In this document: piece after piece, positions 30,913-42,329 of the stretch
Layout: the number at the start of each line of letters is the position of its first letter
Numbering within the stretch: position 1 is the stretch's first letter
Assembly (NCBI GenBank): GCA_011037195.1
Contig: JAAEAF010002812.1
Coordinates: 46,224 to 110,223 of the forward strand
Source of the DNA: Triatoma infestans
Taxonomy: Eukaryota > Arthropoda > Insecta > Hemiptera > Reduviidae
Direction: 5' to 3'
Length of the DNA stretch: 64,000 nucleotides
Position numbers and translations under genes: made by a program
Notes under the pieces: model-generated
Seen by the model: the letters and a program-made list of their open reading frames with translations, nothing else
What the model was told of the DNA's origin: nothing
Databases searched by the model: none

Positions 30913-31925
30913 CTTTTTACTTTCTCTTACTCCTAGTAAGAGGAAGTATTGTAATCGTGTCAAATTTTCGATATCATCCGTATCAAATCATCGTTTTCAC
31001 CGGAAATATCCGTTTTGAGGTCCCCTGAGTCCAAAAAAGTGGTTTTTAGCGAATGGTCTGTGTGTGTGTGTGTGTGTCTGTGTGTGTATATGTATGTGAA
31101 CAGCATAGCTCAAAAACGAAAAATCGTAGAAAGTTCAACTTGATATTACGTTTAGGTATCACCATGGGATCTGACGGTGCGTTATGTGTCAATATTCCTC
31201 AACCGGAAGTACCACTTTACTAGTTGTTTTTTTACGTTTTTGCAATTTTCTCAAAAATGGCTCCGAAGATTTTCTTTAAACTTGTATATCAACTACACAT
31301 ACAAAGAGCTACAACTTTTATTTGAAACATTTCTCCAGGAAAATTCATTTAAGGGCACTTCTTGGGGAGGGGTGGGGTTAGGTTTTCATCTTAACTGCTG
31401 TTTCAGTATATTAGACAATTCTGTCATCTAAATAATGTTAATTAGAATTAAATATGTTGTTGAAATTCCGAGTTTGAAAAAAAATAGATAACCGGAAGTG
31501 CGTTTTTACTGAAATATAATTTTCAGTTTTCTGGTATTTTCTCGAAAATGGCTCCAACGATTTTCTTTAAACCAACGTTGTTAACTATACATATAAAGAG
31601 CTACAACTTTTATTTGAAACTTTTCCCCTGATAAATTCATTTAAGGGGACTTTTGGGGGAGGGGGGTTATGTTTTTCTTTAAAATGCTATCACAGTTGAT
31701 TATACAATTCTGTCATCCAAATTGAAATAACTAGAAATTAATATATGACCCAAATTCCGAGTTTCAAGGAAATTAGTAAACCGGACAGTTTTACTGGACA
31801 GTGTTATCACTTTTCGACGAATTTCATTAAATTTGGTACACTAACTATAAAATTTGTCAATTATAATTTTGAGTACTGGAGTAAGAGAAAGTTGTGTGAG
31901 TGTTTCACACCAGATTTTTTTTTTT
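30913..31925 (+). repeat. Family A dispersed repeat, complete copy
   Basis: Starts CTTTTTACTTTCTCTTACTC with the AGTAAGAGGAAGT palindrome half and contains every block in order, the internal modules at about 31250 and 31545, and the 3' end CTGGAGTAAGAGAAAGTTGT, GTGTTTCACACCAGATTTTT. There is a small insertion (ATCCGTATCAAATCATCG) after TTCGATATC at 30976. Open frames within (30830-31018, 31177-31431, 31745-31927) are not genes. Confidence 0.92.
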
Positions 31926-33185
31926 AGTTTCCACGATTTTCTTTAAATTTCATATAGTAACTATTCATTTAAATGCCTATCACTTTTTCCAGATGTATAT
32001 ATAATTGGTTCAGTGTTTGTGATGCCGTCTATTGGGCCATAATATAATCATTCTCTTCCTGCAAGATTAATACTTATGTCAAGGCAAATATGTAAAATTT
32101 TAGTTAAAAAAAAAAAAAATCGTCTTTTTATAAATATATAATATTACGAAATAGGATAAGAGAAAGTCATGTGAGTGTTACAGCCAGATTTTGTTTTGTT
32201 TTTTGTTTTCTTTGTGGCATTGACGCTGATCAGCAAAGGTGTCAAGAAATTTTCTTAAGTCGCTAATATTAATGACTAATATAAATATCATAAACTCATG
32301 AAATCCATAACAAAATCTAATCGAACAATTTATTAGATTCAAATCATGGCTCACTGACCACTAAGAACATTAAAAGTTTACAAGAAGATTGTATTAAAGT
32401 TAAAGTGAATATCGCTATTTGAATAATGAGATTGATTCTCCTCCACCCATACTTTTAAAATAAGGAAACTTTTAATATGAATTAGATGGTCACAGTAGTA
32501 GTTAATCTATGTATATTTTTTAAAGGACAAAATAGAATTACATTCTCTAAATAAACTTCTTTATATTATAGTTAGTGATTATAAAAGTGGGCCGATCTTT
32601 TGTGAATCTTATAAATATGTATATTTATGGGTGTAGATTTATGACAAGAAGAGCGAAATATGTACATGTCAAATAGAACAATGATAAAGGTTTCGTACAT
32701 TCATAAAAAAACAAAAAAAAATCTTTCATATTTTCGACTCTTAGATAAATTGAAGTGAATTTCATTAAAACAAAAAAATCTGGAGTAAAACACTCACACG
32801 ACATTCTCTTACTCTAATTAATACAATGTAATATGTGTAGAGAAAAAATTGTACTATTATACTAATTTATAAGTAAAGGTAACTAGATTAAGAAGCCGGA
32901 TAAAGAAACACACAGCTAATATACCTAGAGGATGAAGTATTTCAAAAATTTGAGAATATGATTTGGTTCCAAACTAGGCAGCATAGTGTTCACATGTGTC
33001 CACACACTCTGTTCTCTTTTGGTGTTTAACTTAGTTAAAAGTACTTTTTCTTAAATTTATTTTTCATTTTTCGAACTCTATTTTTTTTTTCCCAGTTCAG
33101 TGTATATCCTGTTTATTTATTTATTCTCTTTTTTACAATTACTTAGTTTCTGTTTTATTAATATTTAATTAACTATTATTTCAAT
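31926..33185. other. Decayed family A ends, no gene
   Basis: Second-subtype blocks to about 32090, a 3' end at 32155-32200 (AGGATAAGAGAAAGTCATGT), and a minus-strand 3' end at 32768-32825 (AAATCTGGAGTAAAACACTC). Otherwise AT-rich without recognisable features; the last part precedes the Jockey-like element. Confidence 0.5.
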
Positions 33186-33383
33186 AATGCTAAATAGAAC
33201 TATTTTGGAGAGAGCTACAAACAAGTTGACAAGTAGAATGGGGAGAACTCTATCTCTCTCACTCTACTCTGAGTGAGACGAGGGAACAATAGCCAGCGAG
33301 GTGAAATTCAATTCTTATCAACCAGATAAATAGTAAGTTTATTTTACTATATATTTATACTTCAACTATCTTCTTAAATTTAA

Positions 33384-34577
33384 ATGGATGAAAGTGAATC
33401 AGCTGATTTAGGTTTCGCTTCTTTAAATAATGTCAGCGCTTCTACAAGGCCATCCTCAGGAGGAGATTCTCCTCCTAAATCAAATAAAAAATTAATTAAT
33501 AATAATATTAAAATTGAAAATAGAATGATCATTCGCTCTCAGAAGGGAAAACAGGCTCTGAGACCGACAAAACTCAAAATATGGCTAACCCATCAATTCA
33601 GAAACTTCCTACATCCCAGTCAATTGACTTCACACATCCCAATAAATTTCAAGCTCTTGCTACCAATATTCAAGATGAAGAGATAGAAGTAAATCAAACT
33701 TCTATTAAAACAGCTAAACCTCCTCCAATATTTATTAAAAATGTTACAAATATTCAACGTCTCTGTAATACTATAACTAAAGTAACAGGAAATAAAAAAT
33801 TCCTTTGTAAATCAAAGGTCAAGGATATGGCATTACAAATGGAAACGGTAGATGATTATAGGAAAGTCAAAAGCCACTTACCGTGGTCAAATATCTAAAG
33901 GAAATAACTGTGATTTCCAAACATTACATAAGAAATTACATCATTCTAAGAATAAGAAATTTACATCATTCTACACCTGTTACCGCTATCAAAGATGAAA
34001 GATGAAAAGAGGAACAAGGCTTTAAAGTTAGAAATGTAACCAATGCCCTTGAAACAGCCACCAAACAACCCTTACCGCTGTTGTATGAGGACTTAGAGCC
34101 ACACGAGACAACAACAAAATATTTTCTCTGAACGCTCTCTATTCCACGAGAATAAGAGTTGAGGAACCACACAAAAGAAAGGACATCGCCCAGTGCAAAA
34201 GATGTCAAGACTTCGATCACAAGAGCTACTGCGATCACGTCGCAAGATGTGTGAAGTTTACAGGTCTGCATTCTACTGGGGAGTGCAAAAAGAAAAAAGA
34301 AACTCCACCTGCTTGCGTGCACTGTCTTGAAGAGCACCCAGCTAACTACAAACTCTGCAATACATATCAGGAACTGCCCCGTCTGCGAGGGAATACCACT
34401 ACTTTTCATCAACGCTTCCAGCCACCATCCACCCAAGCAAGCAAACCACCTTCATCCACTAATAGGCGTGCATCGCTAAGTTACGCTCGCGCCACTGCTC
34501 CACCTCAGTCTTCCAATCTCTTCCTACATTCCCCCTCCTCCAAACTCATCTTACATCCCTCTCCCATCCTCTACTGA
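33384..34577 (+). pseudogene. Jockey-like ORF1 (gag-like) with zinc knuckles
   Basis: The first frame has an acidic, low-complexity start (MDESESADLGFASLNN). An overlapping frame from 33581 contains PPPIFIKNVTNIQRLCNTIT and DDYRKVKSHL, the conserved RNA-recognition-like part of Jockey gag. About 34000-34180 reads GFKVRNVTNALETATKQPLP with frame breaks. From 34191 three zinc knuckles follow: QCKRCQDFDHKSYC, RCVKFTGLHSTGEC and ACVHCLEEHPANYKLC. A proline/serine-rich tail ends at 34577. At least two frameshifts make it non-functional. Confidence 0.8.
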
Positions 34578-34689
34578 TATCACCTCCTTACTTATTTCAT
34601 TCCTCAATGATTTCAAATCTCTAATTAACCCTCTTATTACCCTACTTACCGCAGTTGCTACATATTCGCACTCTATTAACTAACAAAAG

Positions 34690-35390
34690 ACAGGCTAGAA
34701 GCAGGTGGCAACAAACTCATCCATCTGACAAATGTATACTTAACCAACTTACTCGACAACTGAAAACTGAGCTACAAAGCCTAAGATCTGACTACAATAC
34801 TACACATCAAACCTGACAACAGAAAACAAATCACTTTGGAAAGCAACCAAAAATATACTATCCTACAAATCCGTATCTGACCCAATCCAAACAGCCAACG
34901 GTAGTTGGGCCAAATTAGATGATGAGAAGGCTCAACTGTTCGCTACCTACCTCTCCACAGTATTTATTCCTCACCAAGACATTATCGACAATGACACTGT
35001 ACTCACTGTTACTAACGACTTAAACATTCCTCTTCCCCTCTCCTTGCCGCCACCAAAAGCCTTTCATCCTAAAGAAGTTCACTTCATTATTCAACACCTT
35101 CCTAAGAATAAATCACCTGGGCATGATCTCATTACACTACCCTCAAACCCCTTCAACTATCCTCAAAAACCTTACAAATAAAGCAATTCTTTACACAACA
35201 CAAATATATAACTCCGTCCTGAGAACAACTTATTTTCCTCTTCTATGGAAGACGTCCATAATAAAGATGATTCCCAAACCCAACAAACCTAGCCACTTAC
35301 CAACTTCATATCGCCCCAATAGCCTTCTTCCCTTCCTCGGAAAAATCCTAGAGAAATTAATCCTAAAACGAATTCTTAATTTCTGGAATG
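34690..35390 (+). pseudogene. Jockey-like ORF2: linker and N-terminal RT
   Basis: Shifted frames give KRQARSRWQQTHPSDKCI, then SLWKATKNILSYKSVSD, DDEKAQLFATYLSTVF, PKNKSPGHDLIT (RT motif 0) and LWKTSIIKMIPKPNKP followed by SYRPNSLLPFLGKILEKLI (RT motifs 1 and 2). Sequence homology stops near RILNFWNE at about 35388, where foreign sequence begins. Confidence 0.78.
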
Positions 35391-35429
35391 AAATCGTCGT
35401 CGCTGGAACAGAAAAAATGTGTTAATTAA

Positions 35430-38285
35430 ACAGATCAGTATTAAACATTACATTACATCAGAAATATCAAACAAGTTTAAGTGGTCATCTTGGTTTCTGC
35501 AAAATAAAATAAATTGTAAATTATTATTTAAAAATATTGAAATATACAATGCAATAATTACAATATCAAATAGTTGAATAAATTTATAACTCGCGGTACG
35601 AGAGTTTTCAGTGCTGAAACAAAAATAATATGTCCATAATTGCAACAACTAAATTAAATATATCAATACACTTTGCACATTTTTGTTCTTAAGACTAACA
35701 AAATTCTTACATATAACATTTACATGTGGTGTAGTATGTAGAGTTAAGAAGTGTGATAGATTGAGAATAATTTCAAGAGTTTCAATATATTCTTGTATTA
35801 TGTATTATGTATGCGCGAGGTGGCACTGAAATTTTGTGGCTAGTTGCAGAGTTTTTAGTGAACCTAGCGATTATTATTAATTTGGTGCGTTTGAGTGCTA
35901 TTTGAAAATTGAATGTTGTATTTTATTAAGTGTTAGATACGGTGCGCAAATTAATGATTACCCTGTAAGAACGTTTCTACAAGTATTAATTGGAAATTGC
36001 CTTTTAATTGCGAAAGTATGGATTCGCCAGGAATTTTTGATATTTCCGCATGCAAATGAAGGGACGCGATGCCATAATTAGGTATTACTTGGTTAGTCAG
36101 AACAGGTGGAATCAAGTGTGATAGCCATGGTCATAATATCAGGTGTCCGAGAAAGCGACTGATGGCTAACTAGTTTTGGGCTGTATTTGGAAGCAATTAC
36201 GAGCCATATGTCCAAATTTTGAACAATATTGGAGAGTGGGCATACGTTGGAGTTTATTACTAGTTTCGTTATAATTATTATCATTCTGATTATATTGGGA
36301 TCTACCTGGATAAGAGTTAAATCGTGAATCATTTGAATTATTAACTCGAGCATTATCATTATTATTACTATAATATTAATTATTATTATTATAGTGATTA
36401 TTACTATATACTCTGCGGTTAAAATTTTTAGGTATATTAAAATTGTTTGGCATTTTGCCAAAGTTAGTGCGGGGTTTTATTTGTGCAGTCCACGTCAAAA
36501 TGTGGACCGGAACAATGGCGGCAGACCCTATTCTTTAATATATTAAAAATTCTACGAGTAGTAGTAGGTTTTAATGGTGGTTTCTGATTTTTTTTTCGAT
36601 GCGGGCTTCTGCATGGAAATGCATTGTCCGCAGAAACGACATGGAGATGTTGGTGTGCGAGGATTAGAAGTTTTCGAGGTGACAGCGAAAACTGTGGGGT
36701 TTGTTTCCGAAGCCTGTACTTCTTTTCGAGTATTGGCATAAGAAAGTTTTTCGTCTAATTTTTGAGGTAGCTTTGTTCGTACCTCATTTCGAAGCGGTTG
36801 AGGAAGTGACTTCAGGAACGCATCAGTGGCCAGTTTGTCTAAAATAGTTTGTAAGGTCTCGAGAGGGTTAGCCTGAGCTTTCAAACTAATGGCGGACTGG
36901 ATATGTTTAATCCTATCCGCGAAGGTTTCAGGAGACTCTGTGAGTAGAGACTGAATATTCGTTGTAAGAGGACTAGAAGGGTCTTTTCGTTTCTAAATCT
37001 ATTTAGAAGACGTTCTGAGATTAGAGGATACGTTATAATTGTACCCTGGCGTTGTAATTCGGCTTTCTGCGTATCATCAAATATTTTTGCAAAACCTGAG
37101 AGCCTAAGTGCTAGTATTTCTAATTTTGCAGCGTCGTCCCAGCCAGAAAGGCTAGCGCAACGGCTAATTTGGTCTAGGAAATCAAACACACTGGCTGAAT
37201 TTTCGCCATCGAAGGTGGGTAAACTATTAATTAATTGTAAATTTCTTAAGGGGCTAGCAGGTTGATTGCTGGGGGTGGCAGGAGGATTGGCTAATTGTTG
37301 CTGAGCAAGTAAATATTCTACAGCAGCGTCGATGCCCATATCTTGTCCATTTATCTTATACATTTTGGAAACAAGAGAATTACTACCTTGGGAAAGATTA
37401 TATTTTTCAAGGCGTCTGCGTAACTGGATTAAATTGCTGCCAAGAGAAAGGTTATTATCGCGTAATATCTTCATAATTTGCGATCTATTAAGAACACTCA
37501 TAAATTCAAAATTCACAGAGAATAAGTGGCCAGTGGTACAAATTCACAAATTTAAAAAATGATATTCAATTGAAAATTCAATTATGTTAAATATTTAAGA
37601 TATTTCCGCTGTGAAAATAATTGATAAAGCAATAAAATTATCTGACGGATAATTTGTTTAATTAGTAAATTGAAAATTGTATGTACTTGTTAATTTGTGG
37701 ATCTGGTTGATAAAATATCCCAAACAGCTGGCACCAATGAAATGTTATGGTGTGATGTTGTAGTGTAGGGGTAGCTTGTAGTGGCTTGAGCGTTTAGTGA
37801 AGGGGCTTGTATTTGTAAGTTTTAAGAGAGAGAAGTAATAAGAATAATTAAGAAAACACTGGTAGATTAAATTAAATATATTCTTTAAAGATATTTAAAT
37901 ACTATTCAATAACACAGCAATATGCTTATTGATTTACTGAAAATTAGTTGGAATAAACCCTTATGTTTTAACTTAAACTGTCACTGATTCTAAGAGAGCG
38001 AAAAACAAATGTTCTGCTTGAATGTCTGTTTCAGACTGTTCTTGTTAGTTGGCAGAATGCAGACTGTTCTTGAAGGAATGTCTTCTAATTGTTCGTTCAA
38101 ATCTTCTCCTGTCAGAAGAAGGGGTAGACAATGCTATCAAGTTCATTAACTCTAAAAGACAATAGTGGTCTTCTACCTGAATAGTCCTTTTGCAAGGGAT
38201 TTTACATTTTTCTTGATATTTTTGATTATTTCAAATTAATTATATTTTTATATTTCTAGCATCCATCACATTATCATATTACATT
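35430..38285 (-). mobile_element. Gag-only retroelement inserted in the Jockey-like LINE
   Basis: The foreign block on the minus strand carries a gag gene (about 37516-36090) and long AT-rich flanks, but no protease, RT or integrase was recognised. A TGGTGCCAGCTGTTTGGGA sequence at about 37731-37713 (minus) could be a primer-binding site, which would place an LTR between it and about 38285, but no second LTR copy was found at the other end. It may be a deleted Ty3/gypsy-like element. Boundaries are approximate and no target duplication was found. Confidence 0.55.
36090..37516 (-). pseudogene. Retroelement gag with SAP-like start and zinc knuckles
   Basis: The first 211-residue frame starts with LNRSQIMKILRDNNLSLGSN and LIQLRRRLEKY, a SAP-like helix-extended-helix at residues 8-42. 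After a proline-rich spacer comes LPTFDGENSASVFDFLDQIS and WDDAAKLEILALRLSGFA, the gag capsid pattern of Ty3/gypsy-type elements. A frameshift at about 36890 leads to ANPLETLQTILDKLATDAFL. Two knuckles follow, CRHCSGPHFDVDC (about 36500) and QYCSKFGHMARNC (about 36200), separated by an Asn/Tyr-rich stretch. The first cysteine of the second knuckle appears lost. Dead by frameshifts. Confidence 0.7.
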
Positions 38286-38289
38286 TACT

Positions 38290-38830
38290 CTCCATAGAGC
38301 TATATGTTCTCCAGTACAACTTGACGGACAATTCCTACCTACTGTTGATAAGTTCGCTACTTAGGACTCTACTTGGACAAAAGACTGACTTGGAATCCTC
38401 ACAGAGACTCAAGAGACAGGAATTAAATCGACGATACAAATTACTCTCACGTTTACGCGACCGACGTTCTTGTCTTCCCTTAGACAACAAAGTACTAATC
38501 TACAACACTGTACTCAAGCCTCTGTGGACGTACGGAATCGAAGTGTGGGGCTCAACCAAGCGCTCCAATTACCTCCGACTACAAACCTTCCAATCCAAAA
38601 TCCTTCGTAATGTCACGAACGCTCCTTTCTATGTTTGTAACTCCATCATTCACAAAGACCTAAATATCCCTTTTGTCCGCGACCTCATTTTATCCCGATA
38701 CAAAAAATTCCATGCATCCCTCCCAGAACATCATAACCCTTTCATCCAAGAACTTGCTTCCCATTCCACCCCTGGAAACCCTGTCAGAAGACTGAAACGT
38801 CAGTGGCCGAGAGATCTTCTGACAGAGTGA
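38290..38830 (+). pseudogene. Jockey-like ORF2: RT C-terminus
   Basis: After a frame break at about 38345, RYLGLYLDKRLTWNPH is followed by the open frame to 38830: LNRRYKLLSRLRDRRSCLPL, LWTYGIEVWGSTKRSNYLRL, APFYVCNSIIHKDLNIPFVR and RLKRQWPRDLLTE. It is the same protein segment as 881-1384, but better preserved. The YADD box is missing, so the interruption also removed about 200 residues. Confidence 0.85.
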
Positions 38831-39108
38831 CAAACAAACGTAAATATGTAATAATGTAAATATGTATATTATGTAAATATCTTTCCCCTCAGCATAACTT
38901 TCCTATTAAACCTTTTCACTAAATCCTTCCTAATATTTTCCAAAGCTCTTCTCATCCATATGGCCTATTTTCCGTTTGTACATCTCCTTCCTCACTTATT
39001 AAAAATATTTGGGAGAGTTGTCAATGGACAACTCTTGTACATAGTTTCATTCATCAGATTTACTTGATACATGATAATGTAGTTGTAAATAATAAAAAAA
39101 AAAAAAAA

Positions 39109-39962
39109 GAGAATATGATTTGCCCACTTTGTGAACAGCTACTACAGCAATACTTTCTGTAACTTAATTCATACTGACTAGCATTTAGAGCTTTACCTGT
39201 AAGGTGCAATGTGCAACAGATAACGATATTTTATAACTTCTATAATCCTTGATTGAACTATTATATTAGTATTTAGGGCAGGACTAGGTATATATACACG
39301 CCTCTTTCTTTTTTCAAATCGTAATGACTATATCATTCAACTAGAATATTTGCATTTAAAGTTACATGGTGCTGGAACTATAGAATGTATTGAAGTAGCA
39401 CTTTATTAAAGAAAGCTTATCATTAAAGCTTTTCCAGTTCATCAGTGATGCAGGGAAACAACATTCATTAATGGAGGACTTTGGCTGTCTGATTCAAATG
39501 AAGACTTCGTTTGTTGGCTCCCCTTTTTTATCTAAACATGATTTCATACATATATACTTCCTGTACCACCATCACTGCCTGTTAGTTTGGAAAAACCATG
39601 TCTGGCGACTAACCAATAACCACAGAGCTTGGCTCAAAGGTATGAGAGCCAAGCTTACTATACAAAAGACATACAGAGTGATACATAGATTGTTCAACCA
39701 CAGACCCAACTCTCAAAAGTAAACAGCATACATTTACACTTTATTAAACAATTCTAAACTACTCTGAACAACTTATCGTAGAAATTTGGAAGCGCCTCCA
39801 GAGAATGCTTTGTAAAGTTCTCAAAACTAAATGCATCTTTCTCTGTTCTCTAAGCTGCAAACAAAAGCCAAGTAATATGGCAACCGCTACTTTCTCTTCT
39901 CTTGAGCTCAGTCCATAGCACAAATGATCATACTGACACCTTTCTTTACCACTCACTTTATC
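39109..39962. other. No gene recognised
   Basis: AT-rich. The frame 39471-39722 (plus) and 39956-39759 (minus) have no assignable domain. A Harbinger-like reading of the minus frame was considered and rejected. Confidence 0.4.
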
Positions 39963-40055
39963 TATCGTTTTTACTTTCTATTACTATTGGTAAGAGGAAG
40001 AATTGCAATAGTTCAAATTTTCAAAACTGAGTTTTCACCAGAATGTTTTGAGGTT
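39963..40055 (+). repeat. Family A 5' end fragment
   Basis: CGTTTTTACTTTCTATTACT, GGTAAGAGGAAGAATTGCAA and ACTGAGTTTTCACCAGAATG match the family start. The match ends at GTTTTGAGG and the LINE relic begins. Confidence 0.7.
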
Positions 40056-40059
40056 CATT

Positions 40060-40450
40060 TCTCTTTCTTTCCACGGTTGTACGGTCCGAAGTAGACCTCG
40101 GCCTCCTTCAGCAAGAGTTGCTAGGTTTCTCTGTCACCTGCTACATTATCCAATCCTGATCCGCCCCAAATCATGTGCCAGATCGTGCATCCACCGCACC
40201 CAGGTCAGCCACATATGCTAGGGCCTCTCCTCACTTACATTCTACGCAATAGGCAGCCAGCATAAACTTCCCAAATTAATGATTGACACAAGTCAATCAC
40301 TAGTTCTCTAAATAAATTTTTTAATTCTTAATTTTTGTGGATCTTATATATTTCCCCGGTCCAAAAATTGTCCTCAACACTTTCCTCCCTAACAATTCAG
40401 CCTTATTTCCAGATTTCGACCCATAAAGCACCACAGACCTTAAGTGTTTT
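40060..40450 (-). pseudogene. LINE RT C-terminal relic (RTE-like)
   Basis: On the minus strand a frame from 40446 reads KHLRSVVLYGSKSGNKAELL then GRKVLRTIFGPGKY, corresponding to the VLLYGSExW..LxxxExxVLRxIFGP region after the RT palm. Further decayed blocks (AGDREIS, LLLKEAEVYFG) continue to about 40070. Its 5' side is cut by the mariner at 40454, or the mariner inserted beside its truncated end. Confidence 0.65.
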
Positions 40451-40453
40451 GTA

Positions 40454-41221
40454 CGAGGGTCATTAAATAAGTAACGAGACAAATCACTCTACTCAGAAAC
40501 GGTTTGTTTAATCAATACAAGAGTTTCAGTGCGTCAAGTTGACATCCTTGTACTTTGTTTCTCATCAGCTGTTCGAGAGTATTTGGTAAGCATAACCTCA
40601 AATGTATTCAGTTAACAATGCCGAGTCCGCTCGAGCTTGCACCTCAGAAGAACAATGCTCAGTGATTAGATATTTAGTTGCAGAGGTTATCAAAGGTATT
40701 GAAATCCACGAAAGAATGTTGAATGTGTGCGGGAATAATTGTTTGAACCGTTCGAATGTTTACAAATGGGTAGAACAGTTTAAAAGTGGCCGTGTAATTG
40801 TCTGTGACGAGCAACGAAAGTGGACGACCAATGGAAGTTGCAACTTCCTCCCTCGAATCTCGCATTAACGCGTTAATTGAGAACAACAGACGTATTACCA
40901 TCAACAGCCAGTATTATAGTGATACCATTCTCCTTACAGCCCCGATCTCGCCCCATCGGACTTCCATTTGGACCCCTTAAAGAGGCTCACGTGGGAAACA
41001 TTTCCCATCTAATGAAGAAGTTCAAAATCAGGTGCCAAAGTGGCTTCGAGATCAACCCAAAGAATTTTATGCCAGAGGCATACACAAATTAGAAGAACCA
41101 TGGGACAAGTGTATAAATGTTGCTGGGGACTATCTTGAAAAGTAGCCAAAGTTTCGTATTGATAAAATAAATCGTTTTTGAGCTGCAGCGATTTGTCTCG
41201 TTACTTATTGAATGACCCCCG
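40454..41221 (+). mobile_element. Mariner element with larger internal deletion, copy 2
   Basis: The 768-bp element has ends CGAGGGTCATTAAATAAGTA and TACTTATTGAATGACCCCCG with TA at 40452-40453 and 41222-41223. Its sequence follows copy 1 closely in the 5' half. The deletion begins after GCCAGTATTATAGTGAT, near the same point as in copy 1, but extends further, to just before CTCCTTACAGCCCCGATCTC. It keeps a longer 3' end (TTTCGTATTGATAAAATAAA, GTTTTTGAGCTGCAGCG) that copy 1 has lost. Confidence 0.93.
40602..41092 (+). pseudogene. Mariner transposase remnant of copy 2
   Basis: The N-terminal HTH part (TSEEQCSVIRYLVAEVIKGI, VYKWVEQFKSGR) is readable to about 40820, where a one-base insertion shifts the frame. 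A downstream block in a different frame has SPYSPDLAPSDFHLDPLKEA (40929-40990), keeping the third catalytic aspartate that copy 1 lost. The first and second aspartates are deleted. Confidence 0.85.
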
Positions 41222-41289
41222 TATGTGATAATTTTCGCACTTCTTATCGCACATTCTAATTTTCTTCAAGTTTTTCTATAGGTGAAGGG

Positions 41290-41800
41290 GTTTAAATTTC
41301 CAGAAACTTTGTATTTCACGTATCCCCAGAAGAAATAATCCAGAGATATCAAGTATGGGTGCAGGTCAATTACCCCAGTGCGATCAATTACCTGGGGTAA
41401 GTGCGATCTAGATAACATTATCCTCGCATTATGAGCTGGACATCAATCTTGCTGGCAGTACATAATTTGCCGGCGTGCTAGAGGGACATTTTCAAGCTGA
41501 TCTGGGAGGACTTTACTTAACAAAATGAAGATACCTGTCTGCGTTCAATGTTTCATTGTAAAAATACGGACCTACAAATTGAACTCCGATTAAGGCCGCA
41601 CCACATATTTATCGAAATTATTGCCTGACACTGCGTGCGATATGTAATATCTGGATTTTCATTTGCCCATATTCGGAAATTCCACCTATTCAATAATCCA
41701 TTATTGGTAAATTTACATTCATTACTCCATAAAATATGTTTTGGTCTTATTTGACTATAATTCAAGAAGAGTGTGGAATAATAGCAACCAGAAGGCAGAG
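41290..41800 (-). pseudogene. DDE transposase relic (catalytic domain)
   Basis: The minus frame 41765-41553 reads ILWSNECKFTNNGLLNRWNF, ANENP and SINMWCGL, the region around the first catalytic residue of an insect DDE transposase group in which this part usually reads DExxFxxxGxxNxHNxHxWxxENP; the D is N here. After a frameshift, LPDQLENVPLARRQIMYCQQ then DWCPAHNARIM holds the second aspartate, and LISLDYFFWGYVKYKV the third. All three positions are thus placed, one mutated. A small second piece lies at 42238-42325. The subfamily is not certain. Confidence 0.7.
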
Positions 41801-42237
41801 AATTTCTTTACATTCAACACTGAATATCTTAACGAATATTCAACGGATTTTTCTTGTTCAATAAAAATATCTACTTTAAATTTTCGTTTAAAAAAATATG
41901 TGGACTAATTTGAAATTATTATTATTATGTCGTGTTTGTTTCTATGAGCGAGAAAAACGACGAGAAATACGTTATTAATGTCCAGCTTGCGAAAAGAAGC
42001 CAGTAGTTTTGTGGACCAAGACATGTTACTAACTGAACTATTACTTACTGAAGAAATCTGGTGTGAACACTCACACTAACCATGTAGGTTTATATCAATT
42101 GTAACATATATGTATAATAAATAACTAGAAATAAAAAATAAAATGAGCTTTCTTTACACCCTGTTATTTCAACCTCTGGTAAGCTCCGTATAAGTAAATA
42201 CAGGAAAGAGAATTAAAAATATATACTAAGATGAGGT

Positions 42238-42325
42238 AGAAACTTTATATTTCACGTATCCCCAGAAGAAATAATCCAGAATTATCAGGTCTGGGTGCAG
42301 GTCAATTACCCCAGTAGGTGTCTAT
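42238..42325 (-). pseudogene. DDE transposase C-terminal fragment
   Basis: Minus-strand reading gives TGVIDLHPDLIILDYFFWGY and VKYK, nearly the same as the third-aspartate region at 41290-41390. At DNA level the shared block contains TTTCACGTATCCCCAGAAGA. The rest of the gene is absent. Confidence 0.7.
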
Positions 42326-42329
42326 GAGT

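Larger units (their letters stand above)
33190..39108 (+). mobile_element. Jockey-like LINE, decayed and interrupted
   Basis: Ordered parts: a leader, gag-like ORF1 (33384-34577), the linker and N-terminal RT (34690-35390), then a 2.9 kb minus-strand insertion, then the RT C-terminus (38290-38830) and a 3' UTR ending in poly(A) at 39094-39108. The AP endonuclease is absent between ORF1 and the linker, and the catalytic RT core is lost at the interruption. The C-terminus matches the fragment at 655-1384 in detail (VRYLGLYLD, RLKRQWPRDLL). Clade call rests on the gag zinc cluster and this C-terminus. Confidence 0.82.

Noticed and set aside
36093..36461. Ile-rich open frame on the minus strand as a membrane protein
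   Set aside because: It is a shadow; another frame gives the Asn-rich linker and zinc knuckle of the gag protein.
39759..39956. Harbinger-type nuclease fragment on the minus strand
   Set aside because: Only a few residues resembled the family and no second motif was present.
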